A program made the position numbers and the translations under genes. Of a DNA stretch of 64,000 nt, positions 31,674 to 43,693 are shown one piece after another (the stretch's first letter is position 1; each line of letters starts with the position of its first letter). The notes beneath the pieces were generated by a model, which had not been told where the DNA came from, did no database searches, and saw only the letters and a list, made by a program, of their open reading frames with translations. The stretch is from the NCBI GenBank assembly GCA_028641055.1, contig CM054058.1, positions 496,885,919 through 496,949,918 on the forward strand. The letters are read 5' to 3'. This stretch comes from Alopecurus myosuroides. Taxonomy: Eukaryota > Streptophyta > Magnoliopsida > Poales > Poaceae.

Positions 31674-32359
31674 GTAGCTGTCAGAGTACCAGTGGAGGCA
31701 GTCGTGTAACATGACAGGCGGGTTGCCATCATCATAATTGCGGTCGGTCATCAATTTCTTCAGGGATGGTGAGGGCACCGGAAGCCCGATGCACCTCTGT
31801 CCCTCGCCCAGGGTGAGAACGTAGTAGACATCACAATCTGCAGGGCGGTAGAGGACACGGTACTCGCCGGACGGGCGGTGATGGTAGAGAGCGGCGACAT
31901 CGCTCACATCCGGGAGTGCACAAAACTGGCGCGTGACCGGGTTGCAGATGTAGTATTTATCGAAGCTGTTGTAGGACAGGACGAGGAGGCCGTCGCAGGA
32001 AGCGTGGATGTAGTATTTATAGCATTCAATGCTGTTGCTGAACCCTAGGACGGGGCGGCGCACGGCGGGGGAGTGCTGGAGATCGAAAGCGTCGAGCGTG
32101 GCTGGGGCATTGCTGCGAGAGGCATCGCTGAACCAGAACAGCGGGAGGGACGGCTGATGCCGGTGATGGGCGAGGAGAAACTCGGTGTCGCAGGTGAGGC
32201 GACGCCAGGAGCGGCAGGCCGCGCGGCACCGGAGGATCTCCTTCGCCGGCAGGCGGTAGAATATCTCCCACATGACGAGATCCTCCGGGAGGACGGGACG
32301 GCGGCACAGTCCCGCTGCGTCCGCCTTGCCCTCGCGGATTTCAACCATGGTCTCACACT

Positions 32360-33159
32360 TTTAGTGGAGCTGACACAGGGAGTGGACGAGTTCAGATGGA
32401 ATTTACACTCAAGTGGTAAATTTACGGTGAGCTCGATGTATGAAGCGCTAATACAACCAGATGGGCCAAAAGATAATAATAAAAAAATTTGGAGGATGAG
32501 GATACCACTCAAAAATAAGGTTTTTGCATGATATCTTCGTCGCGGGGTTATATTAACTAAAGACAATCTTGCAAAGCGCAATTGGCATGGTAGTAGACAA
32601 TGTGTGTTCTGTCACAAAGACGAGACTATTAAACACTTGTTCTTCGACTGCACAATTGCTAGTTCTATATGGTCAATCATTCAGACAAGTTCGACCTTAT
32701 ATCCACCGTCAAGCATTGCCAATATTTTTGGAAGTTGGCTTAACGGTGTGGATAAAAGGTTTAAGACACTTATTAGGATGGCAGCGCTTGCCGTGATTTG
32801 GTCGCTGTGGCTTTGTAGAAATGACAAGGTCTTTAATGATAAAAATTGTTCTCTGTTGCAGATTATCTTCAGGATTACAGCTATACTCCATACTTGGATG
32901 CCGCTGCAGCGTATGGAGCACCGGGATCTTTTCTTGGAGGTGTGTACCAGACTGGAGGATACGGCGAGGGACTTTTTATCCCATCATGGGTGGCAGCATA
33001 ATTTGCGGATTGGACCCCCAACCCCTTAGGCGTTTCTACTTGTTTTTTGTAATTCGCCATACTTCTTGAGTTCGGTTTGTCAGCTGTGTGCATCTTCGAT
33101 ATGCAGAGGCTGGGTGTAATATTACATTAAGTACTAAAATCTCCCTTTATCAAAAAAAA
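32360..33159 (+). mobile_element. Second 5'-truncated LINE, 0.8 kb
   Basis: The 13-bp duplication ATGGTCTCACACT lies at 32347-32359 and 33160-33172. Copy C shows the site once. The insert encodes only the C-terminal zf-RVT part of ORF2 (FRWNLHSSGKFTVSSMYEAL, then CVFCHKDETIKHLFFDC, WSLWLCRNDKVFN). A TGA at 32529-32531 replaces the tryptophan codon expected before YLRRGV. A typical tail (GCAGAGGCTGGGTGTAATAT) and an A-tract follow. It differs from the larger LINE in sequence and tail, so it is another family. Confidence 0.92.
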
Positions 33160-33172
33160 ATGGTCTCACACT

Positions 33173-35867
33173 GCAAGGCGCTGGCTGTCTCGCGCAATTG
33201 ACTGGAGCGAGAGCCCGCCGGCGGCCGGCGGCCGGCGAATCTAGGGTTGGAGTGGAGGGCTAGTTGCGGCGTGGTGAGAGTTCACGGAGGACGTGCGCCC
33301 CGAGTGTTCGTTAGTTTCCGTAAATTCGTGATTTGGTTCAAGAATCGACATATCTTTTACAAAAATCAAGTTCTCTTTCAAAATAATCCTCACATTTTCA
33401 GCAATTTTATTTTGGTTAATGACTCTTTTTTCTTGTAAATCATTCTGATAAATCAATTACGATTTATTTCGTGAAAACAATCAAATTTCTGAGAGTTGCG
33501 AAGCATATTTTTGTGTGACAGAAATATCTGCTTCATATATTTTGCTGTGACCGGAATATTTGCTTCTTATTCAGATGTGCAACATTGTAGGAATCAAGTC
33601 ATGTAAATCATGAGTATTTTCAACTAATCAATCCACATATAATTCTTGATTTGTTTCAACATCGAGATTTCATCTTAGCTTACAGAATATTTGTTTCAAA
33701 TATTTGTTCGAACCACTAAAGACAAACTACTCCTTCCGTTCACAATTATAATACACGCTTTATTATGAAATCATCGTATTTATACATGTTTCGATGGGCA
33801 GATTTACTTATATTTGTCGGTATATGGTCCTCACTAAAATATCTAAACCATCTCGTGAACACACAGAGTAGATTTGTACTCCCTCTAATCAATATCAATT
33901 GTCGCCAAATCAGATATTATTTTCGATTCGGCGATAATTAATAAGGATTGGAAGGAATATGTTTCAAATTTGCAAAATCGTGCTTCCATCCACGGACGAA
34001 TTCTGTTTGATTCCACCACTACCGAGAATCATTTCGATAACGTGTGTTGAATGATTCCGTTTGTAATGAATTGAAGTTGTTTCCTTCATGTGTCCAATGT
34101 TTCAACGAGCAACTAATAAAATTTGCTTTGAATAGAACTAAAAATCATAACAGGCTAAAAATGTTCCATGTTGCCTCATTGTGGCATGGAGGAGTAAAAT
34201 CGGGAAGAAGAATCGAAGAGTGAGCGAGATCTATAGTAATGGGGTGACTGCTGAGCGGAGCATATGCTTGGAAGTCACATATGGTTTATTTCTCTCTTTT
34301 TTGCCGTTTTAATTTTTTCCACTTTTACATTTTTTTCTCTTCTTGCATAAATACATGAATATATGAACTCAACAACAACAAAAATAACAAAGAGTGCGGA
34401 TTTGTTACCCCCCGGGGGCAATACCACCCCAGTTGTTTTCGTACGATGCTCGCCTCGTGATTCGTACTATGATGTCACGTATCTATCAAGACCTACATAA
34501 TTGGCTTCATAAACCTGATGAACTCACCTAGTAGGCTGTAAACTTGTGCGTGTAGCGTTGACCTTCTCAGAATTTGCTGTACATTCGGGACGATGTCAGC
34601 AGAGTGCATATTTACTGAGTGAGCCGCGCATGTGGTCCAAGCGTGGTAGGACACGGATGCGTTGACTATTAGCAATGTTTGTATCAGTCCCTAATCACTC
34701 TGGTTCATAGCAGACAACAAGGGAACTGTGCATGTGTTCCAAATATCAAAGACAATTTGACGAAAGTGGGAAGGGTGGTATTGCCCCCGGGGGGTAACTC
34801 CACATTTCCGAAATAACAAACCATCGTATATTTCATTTACACTAAGTGTTTTTTTCTCGTGCAACAAAAAAAACTTCTGTTTTATTGGTCATCTGAAGAA
34901 AAAAAATCACTGCTTTAGAATTTGACGCAAACAACGGTGCAGGTTGAGGACGAGTGCTCCTTCTTGCAATCCATGGAAGTAACTTTAAGCTTTAATACTA
35001 ACATGGGAAGAACAACTTGGCTATTGCAAATGGTGTTATTTCAGATAATGCATCCTTTTTTGCTGGGTTCAGATCATGACATATTTTTTTGATAACCACA
35101 CCAACTGTTTAACAAGAAGAAAGCATGTACGCCAATGATTCTCAACTTCTAGATGCCCCCAACACGTGATGTCTTTAGACCCCGATAAAATGGTGGGTTA
35201 TGCATATGATTCATGTTGGATAGTTTGATCGAGGTCAAAGGGTCAACAAGTTTTGTACCCATAAGTGCCTACCAGAAGTGTCCAATTAAGTTATTTTGTG
35301 CAATTATGATGTTGTAGTTAAGCTCAAAGTTGAAGTAATTTTCATGTTGAAGTGTTTTAAGTGGATCTATTCTTCTGTTACCTCAAGGATGTTCTAGTTT
35401 TAGCCCTAATAGCACTAAAATGGTACTAGAGTTATCATTTTTAGCAATTATGGAGAGGGGATTAAGAAAATTATGCAAATGCTGATGAAATCCCCAAATT
35501 ACCAAAACCCTCGTTCATGAAATTCCCCAATTCGGAGGAGCCCTAACCCTAATCCTAATGAACTAATGGCGGTGGATGATTAACTCATGGGTTCCATCAT
35601 CGTCGTTGGCCATGGCGTCATCGAAGCCGCTTTCTTATGTTTGTAAGTCTACCCGGGTCCGAACCTGAACGACCTCACCGCCCACCGCACGTGACTTGTT
35701 GTCGTGGAGGTCGGCTGTGGTGCCGAAAATGATGTTGTCCGTCGACGCCAATGCGAGGGCACCTACTAGCGTGTCGTCTCCATGCAAAGAGCGCCTCCGA
35801 GAGCCACATGAAAAAATTACGCTCATGGTGCAGATCTTGCACTCGTTGGGAGACCGCAAGAGGAAGG
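33173..35867 (-). other. Upstream flank of F-box copy B
   Basis: Matches 43694-45652 plus 52121-52400 around copy C, with the 419-bp MITE (34392-34810) as the main difference. A GCCGGCGGCCGGCGGCC leader lies just before the start codon. The segment 35570-35860, with its counterpart at about 52120-52400, contains a frame reading SCGSRR...ALASTDNIIFGTTADL on the minus strand in both copies. I cannot name a family, and other frames are also open there. Homology ends at 35867, where an LTR fragment begins. Confidence 0.65.
34392..34810. mobile_element. MITE of 419 bp with GC-palindromic inverted repeats
   Basis: AAATAACAAA at 34382-34391 and 34811-34820 is a perfect 10-bp duplication. Copy C at about 44890 has the site empty. 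The ends are imperfect for about 13 bp and then perfect over 25 bp: TTACCCCCCGGGGG followed by CAATACCACCC on both strands. The interior has no ORF. The duplication length fits a Mutator-like MITE, but I do not recognise the family. Confidence 0.88.
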
Positions 35868-37145
35868 TATGATGAGCATAGCAGCTATTTTCCCTCAGAA
35901 AGAAACCAAGGTTTAATCGACCAGTAGGTGGAAGGAGTAACTTTAGAATGTTGATGTAGTTGAGATGGTAGGGCGCACTACCGGTTCAGCAACAACGTGG
36001 AACCTACACAACACAATCAAATCACTTTGCCCCAATGAACACAAAGAGGTTAGACGTATGGTGTGGAAAACATGTATGAAAACAATATGAAAACAGCGTG
36101 AAAACAGTAATTGCAGTCGTTGTATTATCAGTATGAGAAAATGGACCGGGGTCCACAGTTCACTAGTGGTGTCTCTCCATAGGAAATAAATAACATGTGT
36201 GGTGAACAAATTACAGCAGGGAAATTGATACAGATGAAGGTTGCACCGTAGTGCATATGCAAGACATAAAGATTACTATATGATTCATGCGGGCATTACA
36301 ACAAAATACATAGACCATCATCCAACTGCATCTATGACTAATAATCCACCTTCCGAATATCATCCGAACAAACATTGGGTATTAAGTTGCAAGCAACAGA
36401 TAATTGCAGTAAGAAAAGTGTGTAATGTAAACAATGTAAACGAAGTAAACATCATTGTTTTATCCCTAATGGCGACATCACATCCTTAATCTGTCACGTT
36501 TCTGTCACTCGAGCATAGATGCAAAGGAGGCATGAACCCACTATCAAGCATAATACTCCCTCTTGGAGTCACTAGCATCGACTTGGCCAAAGCATCTACT
36601 AATAACGGAGAGCATGCAAGATCATAAATAGCATATGCATGAAGATAACATGATAGATTGATAATCAAAATACATATCATTCAATATTCATCGGATCCCA
36701 ACAAACACAACATATAGCATTACATAAAGATGATCTAGATCATGTAGGTAAGCTCACGAGATCTAAACATGAGGCATAAAGTGGATGAGACAACCAACTA
36801 GCTACTGGTATGGACCCGTAGTTGAGGGATGAACTACTCACGCATCACTTCGGAGGAGGGCATGGTGGTGTAGACCCCTCCGGTGATGAATTTCCCTCCC
36901 GGCAGGGTGCCGGGGAGAGCTCCAGAACCCTCCCGGACTCGGGATGACAATGACGGCGGTGTCTGGTGTTTCTCAGGCAAAAGTAGGATATCTCTAGGGT
37001 TCATGTATCGGAGGGGAATACATAGGCGAAAGGGCGATGGCGGTGTATGCCCGAGGGTCCTACTCCACCCAACGGCGTAGCCAGGGGGCGCACCTCCCTA
37101 TGGTGTGGCCCCCTCCGGCCCTTTTCGGGATTTCTAAGACATCCG
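35868..37145 (-). mobile_element. Gypsy-type LTR fragment (reverse orientation)
   Basis: The layout is that of a Triticeae LTR in reverse: TTTCCCTCAGAAAGAAACCA, then CAACGTGGAACCTACACAAC, GGACCGGGGTCCACAGTTCA and GAACTACTCACGCATCACTT. The GGCAGGGTGCCGG leader module is at 36901-36913, followed by TACATAGGCGAAAGGGCG. The right part is missing because the next element begins at 37146, and the left end is not clean. Confidence 0.65.
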
Positions 37146-39726
37146 TGTAACATCCCAATTTTGCTACCAAAGTGTTGTGGTGTTGAGTTCATATCATACA
37201 TGCATGAAAGAACAATTTAAATCATGTTTGAAACCAATTTAAATTATGAATTCAAATGGTTTCAGAAAAAATCTCTCATATGGTACCTATTTTGGTTCCC
37301 AAAATCTTGTTCTGAAAAGTATTCCAATTTCACCAAAGAAACACATGGTGTTGTTGGAAATTTCACAAGGTTTCCAAAACCTATTTTTGCCAAATTTTCT
37401 GTTCACAAAAAGGTCCCCAAAAAGTTTGTTTTCAGTACTGTTTTTAAACTGAAAAGGACCTCTCTGTAATTTCTGGAAGTCCCAGGGGGTTATGGAGAAA
37501 TTCTTTTCATCTCTTTCTTCAACCTCTTGACAGAAGGCAGCACAGCTGCGTGGCCGCTGCGCCTTGCCACCTCCTGCTTCTGGCCTCGCTCTCGGATAAG
37601 ACCGCGAAGGAGGCGTCGTCGTCACCTCCCTCTCCCTCTGCCTCACTCGCCCACCGTCTCTCTCTCTGTGGCTCTTCCGTAGATGAACCGGAACCCTAGC
37701 CGAGACGGTCGCCGGCGAGCGCCGTCGCCTCGAGCAACCCCGCGGCCTGCCGTTAGTCCCAAGAGCTCCGCAAGGTCCCCCTCTATCTTCCCGTGGAGTT
37801 TCGCTTGCCGGGATGGCCTATCCTGCGCGAATCGCGGCTTCTTCCTCGAGTCCGGCCGCCGGTCGCCGCGCTCGTTGCCGCTTATTCCGGTCGCCGCCGC
37901 CGATTCCCGCCCCGGCGAGCCACCCCGACCTTGCCATCACCTTCTCTGTGAGCTCCTGAACCCGCGGGTGGTATCCGCCATCTCCCTCCCTCTCTGTAGC
38001 ATGTTCCCGCCGGGCATCCTTGGCCGCCGCCGCGCCATGGACGCCGGCGAGCTTCTCCGGTGACCATTTGGTCACCCCATACCACCTACATGTTCCCCTT
38101 AAGTCGCTGCACCTTCCCTTGGCCTCCAATTTGAAAATCATAGACGAATTTGATCGAATTCGAGCTTAGTTGTGAAGAACAGGGGACTGTGATGTCACAG
38201 TGACATCACAGTGATGTCATATTCCCTATTTTCAGAATTTCATTAAATTCCAGAAAAATGATGAAATTTGTAAAATCAATAACTTTTGTTTTATAATTCA
38301 GAAAAATAGAAGTGAGCTATCAAAATGATCAGAAAAATATTCTCTACCCAAATATGTAATTTTCATACATGTTTGAGAAAGTTGAAAAATGAGTATTTAT
38401 TTAATATTGTTTAATCTTTTAAAAATAGAAAAATAAGTTTTTATTCAATAAAATTAGAAAAATAGAAGTTATATACCATTTTGCTCAAAATGACAATTGG
38501 AATCTAGTTATGATGTTTTCAACCTCATTTGAGCACTTTAACTTATACTCACTTTCCGAATCGTCCGAATTGCCCCTCCGGGGTCTATTTCGGGCAAATT
38601 TCAGTAAAACTTCTTAACTGACATACGAACCCTAGCAACCCATCGAACATGTTTAGGGCTTTATTTCAGTGCATTAACCTGCTCATGCATACATATTGCG
38701 CATTGCATCGATGCCATGTGTTGATTGTTGTTCCTCTTTTCGGTGTTTGTCCCCCCTCGGTAGAACGTGACTCCGAAGAGAAGGCCAGCAATCCAACGGC
38801 GAATACTTGATCTTAACCGACAAGTCAAGCACTTATTCCTGAAGATCTTTTATCTGGTTTTCTTATAACCAAGGCAAGCATAACCTCTTATCTGCTCATA
38901 TATGTTTTCGAACAACATTCGAATCTCGTATTTTGCATACGATTCCAAAATATTTGATGCTAGTAGACATAGTTCACCTATATACTGCATTGCCTCAATA
39001 TCTTGATCCACTGCTCCTAGCTGCCATAGAATTGCTTGTGCGCATCGCCAGAGCCTCATATCTGCTTCGCTTAGCTTTACATGGTTGTTACCTCTGCTCC
39101 ATCCGGTTGATGAATCAGAGCTGCGATAACCTAGTATGATATGATGACGTGGTGAGATGAGGATTATGTGGTTAACTTGACTAAGGCTTGGACGGGAGGC
39201 CACTTGGGAAGTGGTTGTTCGTTCCGTACTTGCCAACCCTAGGAGTAAGGTCTCGCCGCGGAAACCAAGACTGAGCGTGCAACCACACGCGGGGCCTAAC
39301 AGACCGCGCTCAACTAACTAACTTGTTTGGTTCTATCCGTGAGTCACGTAGTTTGGGATTTCCATCTGCGTGTGAGTCAAAAACCTTTTGGAGGTGTTTA
39401 GGGCGTGACCGGGACAAGTGATGGACGTACACGGATCTTGATCCCGACTCAAAGAACAGGTGCCGTCAGGAGGTGGCCAACTCCCTGTTGACGGGGTGGC
39501 CCTGTTTGGGTTGACTCATGGTTAGGTCTCGACAAGGTAAAGGTCGTGGCCAACCACACTCTGCCGGCACATCGTCGGAATTGTGCCAATAGCTTGGCAT
39601 TAAGAGTCGGATGGTACGTGTGGGTAAAGTGTACCACCCTGCAGGGATAAATCTTTCGGAAAGCCGTGTCCACGGTTATGGACGACTTGGTGAAAGTCAC
39701 AGGGTCATAGATAACTTGAACGTGAC
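37146..39726 (+). mobile_element. Second Gypsy-type LTR fragment
   Basis: Starts TGTAACATCCCAATTTTGC, a typical Triticeae LTR start, inside the previous LTR fragment. A GC-rich leader-like section (37500-38090), an AT-rich section, and then blocks such as GTGCATTAACCTGCTCATGC and CCGTGTCCACGGTTATGGAC follow. It stops at 39726, where the 3' flank of F-box copy C begins. No matching right end or duplication is seen, so the right side was lost. Confidence 0.6.
38187..38219. repeat. Palindrome built of TGATGTCA/TGACATCA units
   Basis: A 25-bp palindrome with one central unpaired base (38187-38211) is followed by a third TGATGTCA at 38212-38219. The octamer resembles bZIP half-sites. It lies in the LTR fragment, between the GC-rich and AT-rich parts. 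Confidence 0.7.
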
Positions 39727-41597
39727 GTAATAGTTGGCAAATCCCTTGCAAAAAAAGAAATAGATTAAAATGCAAACATTCCTGCAAGCTAATCATCTTT
39801 TGGATATAATTTTCCTGTTCATTACAGAAATACATTGAAACCCATGGTTAACAGCCCAACAGCTACTACCACAGCCAGATAATAAGGGGAAGCACTCCAA
39901 AGCAACTCTTAACACAACAGTCGCGCTCCAGAAACTAGAAGTATATTAGCCAATATACCCGAAAAATTTCAGGGACCTACGCTAAAAATCCGGCACAAGA
40001 GGGGTGGAAAATTCCCGTCCGTAATTTGCAACCCCTAATCCAAGCGGGCCCTCAGTCACAATAGTATTCTGGAAACCAGCCAGTTTCTGGGACTTGCGTA
40101 TATATATCAGAGAGGTGCAGAAATACTACCATCCACCTACTTTGTTATATTCGTTGAGCTAACTACACTGCAGTATTGACACAGAATACACAATAAACGT
40201 AAAATTAGAACAACAATTGTATCACCCCTCTTACAAGTTGTGCCACCATAAGGTTATCCTGAACTGAACTCTATCCCATCCAAGCGCATATAAAATTGAA
40301 AATATCGAAAAATGCTTCTATCATGAATACATGAGTTCAAGGGCGGCCAGGAAAGAGAGTGGGGGACCCTCAAGTCCAGCGCGGAGTCTGAAACAAAATT
40401 ACATGCATATAACCTTCCCAGATTTCACAATCCCCAGCTCTAAACAAGAGATCTTACAAGGATTCTACTGGAAATTGAGAATTCTAGTGAGGAGAAGTTG
40501 ATTTTCCAAGAAAATAAAAAAGGGAGAAGTTCTTCGTGGTACAAAAATATCTTTGTTCCGAATAGGCAGTAAAGATAACCCTATTTAAGAAAAAAAAAAA
40601 GGAGACGGACTAACAACTTATTATAGATCGGAGGGAATAGAAAAAATGTCCTGGGACCAACTAGATATTTATCAGCGCTCTCTCCGAGAGATGGGGCGAT
40701 AAGACCGCCTTCTGTCAAATGTCCCCATATGTGAACAACAAGCATGATTGCTATCGTTTGCATATGTTCCGACAAAAAAATGCATATGAGCACAACAAAA
40801 AAAACATTGCCAGCATTGTCCTTACATTTTTCAAACAAGATGCCCTTTATACTTCAGTGCTGAAAGGAAGGAAGACTAATAAAAAATTCAGAAAGCAGAA
40901 CTATTGCGCTGTCCTCATGGCATTCGCTATAAGGGGCAAAACCATCACTGGTGTTCGTGCAGGCCGTCTAGGGATAGAAAAATTTCTGGCATCATCTTTT
41001 TAATAGAATCTTGAGTCCAAACTAAGGAGAATCAATGACTTCTGTTTCGCATGGAATGTTCCAATAAAATTTAGAGTAAAACCCCGGTTTAGTACACCAA
41101 CTTGATGCGAATGTACGCTTTGGTCACCAAATTGCGAAACGTGAATTTCAGGTCATGAAGTTGCCAATTCTAACGACATGTGCAGACATCATTTCATATT
41201 TCAGCTTGCCATATCTCATGGCATGCATGTTATTTCTTATAACAAAAATTGCAGTAGTAACAAACTATTATTCATCTTACTAATATTCTTAGTCCAATTC
41301 AGTACTACCCTTTGCATGTCCTATAAGGTTTCATATATCCGCTGCACATGTTGTAGAGTAGAAAAAAGACAACAAACAAAATTTTGAACAAGCATGATGA
41401 GCACATGTGCATCATAAAATTTTAAGTCAAAAATATATTGGGTTTAACATGAAAAATGCATGGATGGACATTTGCATCATAAAATGGGTTTAACATGAAA
41501 TGCATAGATGGACAAAGAAAAATACTTGGCTCAAGTTTCCAACATAAAACCAATTTTATAGATACTCACATGGGCACGAGGGTAAGGATGGAGACCA
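39727..41597 (-). other. 3' flank of F-box copy C
   Basis: Near-identical to the flank of copy B, with small indels such as an additional 50-60 bp around 40140-40215 that B lacks. The left edge is abrupt against an LTR fragment; in B the sequence continues there into the older F-box relic at 26147. Confidence 0.7.
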
Positions 41598-43693
41598 TCA
41601 AATCCCTCGGAAAAAACCTGGGAGCTTCACACGCTTGGGATCTTTCCTCTCGAAGAATGCATGCCTGACAAGGCTTTCTTTGAAAGAGAGCAGAACACCT
41701 CGACACACAAAATCCTTTTGGAATTTATCCACCAACTTGCCCTTGGTGTCACAGTGAAGCGCGAAGCTACACCAGTGGCTGGATAACAGCATATCTCCAT
41801 TATCAGACACAACCTCCCACAAGGTATATTCTCTAGTTGAAACATATTTCCTAATCTCCAACAGCGGCAATTGAATTTTGCACTTAAGTGACCATACCTC
41901 CGTCTCGTAGTCCTGCAGCGACCAGACTTGGATTATCATGGTAGCAGGAAACCAATGGCGGATGTAAAGCGTACCATCCATCTGACGCAAATTTGCTGCA
42001 TAGCCGGCTACGGGAGGTTGCATAGACCTGAATGACTCATCCAGTGTGTGGAAAACTAGTACTACCTTGCATTCGGTGTCCAAGTAGCTGTCGGAGTACC
42101 AGTGGAGGCAGTCGTGTAACATGACAGGCGGGTTGCCATCATCATAATTGCGGTCGGTCATCAATTTCTTCAGGGATGGTGAGGGCACCGGAAGCCCGAT
42201 GCACCTCTGTCCCTCGCCCAGGGTGAGAACGTAGTAGACATCACAATCTGCAGGGCGGTAGAGGACACGGTACTCGCCGGACGGGCGGTGATGGTACAGA
42301 GCGGCGACATCGCTCACATCCGGGAGTGCACACCACTGGCGCGTGACTGGGTTGCAGATGTAGGGCGTGTTCGGAACTGGTCCAGCTTCCAGCTTCCCAT
42401 CGCTCCAGGTCGGAGCAGCACCGAACATGCTAGCTTCACGGAGCCAGATCCGAGAAGCTGGACAATTTAACTGTGTAAATTTCGGAGCACCTATTGTGCC
42501 GATCCACGGATCAGCATCTCCCGGAGCAGCTCGTATTTACAACGGAATGCCACCGCCAAGTCAATTTACCGTTTCGCGTTTCTATTCTTCCTCGGTGGTC
42601 ACGCAAACCACTACGACGCCACCGCATCCGCATCTGAGTCTAGAACCCAGCTAGCCGCCGGTACTTCCGGCCACAACTCAGGCAGCGACCCAGTGCCCGG
42701 CCGCAACTCCAGCCGAAACCCAGGCTCCAGACGCTCCTTCGCCAGTGGCTATCTATCTTCATCCACGCGCGAACCCGAGCTCGCTGTCTTCCTCCATGTG
42801 CGCCCATCCGAGCTCACCGCCTTCCTCCTAGCGCGCCGGCCCGTCCTCCCGCGAGGTCGCCTCCTTCCTGCCAGTGCGCCGACCCGTCCTCCCACGAGGT
42901 CGCCTCCTTCCTCCTAGTGCGCTGCCTTCCTCCTTTGTCCTGCTCTGGGAGGCCCCGATCCGTTCCTGGATGAGACGGTTCCTGTGAGGGTGAGATGTAA
43001 TCGACCTGCTCGTTGAGACGACGCTAGAGTGAGGTTAATCGACCCGTTCCTGGGCAGTGGATGACGTCAATGGAGGAATTGTACGTGAGCTTCGATGGGG
43101 AAGACGAGTGGGACCTTTCCTGTGGGCTCATTTGCTCCTACCGAAACGGCCCAAAAATACCTAATGGGCTGGGAGCCCATTCATAAATTATGGAGCTGCA
43201 CCGAACGTTTGGTGCTCCGATGCAGACGCTGGAAGTGAGCTCGTGGAGCCGGATCTAAGGATTTTGAGAAGCCAGGCAGTTCCCGAACACGCCCGTAGTA
43301 TTTATCGAAGCTGTTGTAGGACAGGAGGAGGAGGCCGTCGCAGGAAGCGTGGATGTAGTATTTATAGCATTCAATGCTGTTGCTGAACCCTAGGACGGGG
43401 CGGCGCACGGCCGGGGAGTGCTGGAGATCGAAAGCGTCGAGCGTGGCTGGGGCATTGCTGCGAGAGGCATCGCTGAACCAGAACAGCGGGAGGGACGGCT
43501 GACGCCGGTGATGGGCGAGGAGAAACTCGGTGTCGCAGGTGAGGCGACGCCAGGAGCGGCAGGCCGCGCGGCACCGGAGGATCTCCTTCGCCGGCAGGCG
43601 GTAGAATATCTCCCACAGGACGAGATCCTCCGGGAGGACGGGACGGCGGCACAGTCCCGCTGCGTCCGCCTTGCCCTCGCGGATTTCAACCAT
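41598..43693 (-). pseudogene. F-box protein copy C, split by a Tourist-like element
   Basis: The coding pieces are 43693-43298 and 42362-41598. Counting the 3-bp duplication once, they make 387 codons including the stop, in frame, the same length as B. The F-box (PEDLVLWEIFYRLPAKEI, CRAACRSWRRLTC) and the associated domain (YYICNPVTRQW, SGEYRVLY, RCIGLPVPSPSLKKL) are intact. The insertion falls between the two tyrosine codons of DKYYICNP, and the duplicated GTA restores TAC on each side. An upstream in-frame ATG at 43729 also exists; I prefer 43693 because B keeps only that one. No other lesion is visible in coding sequence, so an allele without the insert could be functional. Confidence 0.92.
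42363..43294. mobile_element. Tourist/PIF-Harbinger-like non-autonomous element, 932 bp
   Basis: Terminal inverted repeats GGGCGTGTTCGG(G)AACTG stand at both ends, and GTA is duplicated (42360-42362 and 43295-43297). Copy B shows the empty site. The interior is GC-rich, and its open frames (for example around 42400-42900) have no transposase motif. Three-base duplication and a GGG...TGTT end fit the Tourist group. Confidence 0.85.

Larger units (their letters stand above)
27926..32348 (-). pseudogene. F-box protein copy B, split by a LINE
   Basis: The coding pieces are 32348-31674 and 28411-27926. Counting the 12-bp duplication once, they make 387 codons including the stop, in one frame and with no other lesion. 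The F-box is near residues 23-60 (LPEDLVMWEIFYRLPAKEIL, CRAACRSWRRL). An F-box-associated region follows (DGLLVLSYN, YYICNPVTRQF, SGEYRVLY, CLHWYSDSY), then VSDNGDMLL and SFKESLVRHAFF near the end. Such proteins recruit targets to SCF ubiquitin ligases in the cytosol or nucleus; the target is unknown. The LINE interrupts the codons after SDSY. A second LINE sits just upstream of the ATG, displacing promoter and leader by 0.8 kb. Copy C is the closest relative. Confidence 0.92.

Noticed and set aside
33733..33960. Complete Stowaway MITEs in the upstream flank of copy B
   Set aside because: CTCCTTCCGTTC and CTCCCTCTAATC ends are present, but clear partner ends with TA duplications could not be matched, and copy C has part of the region deleted.
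41598..42428. Copy C C-terminal frame as a separate 276-aa gene
   Set aside because: Its first 22 codons come from the inserted element; copy B shows that it is the second half of an F-box gene.
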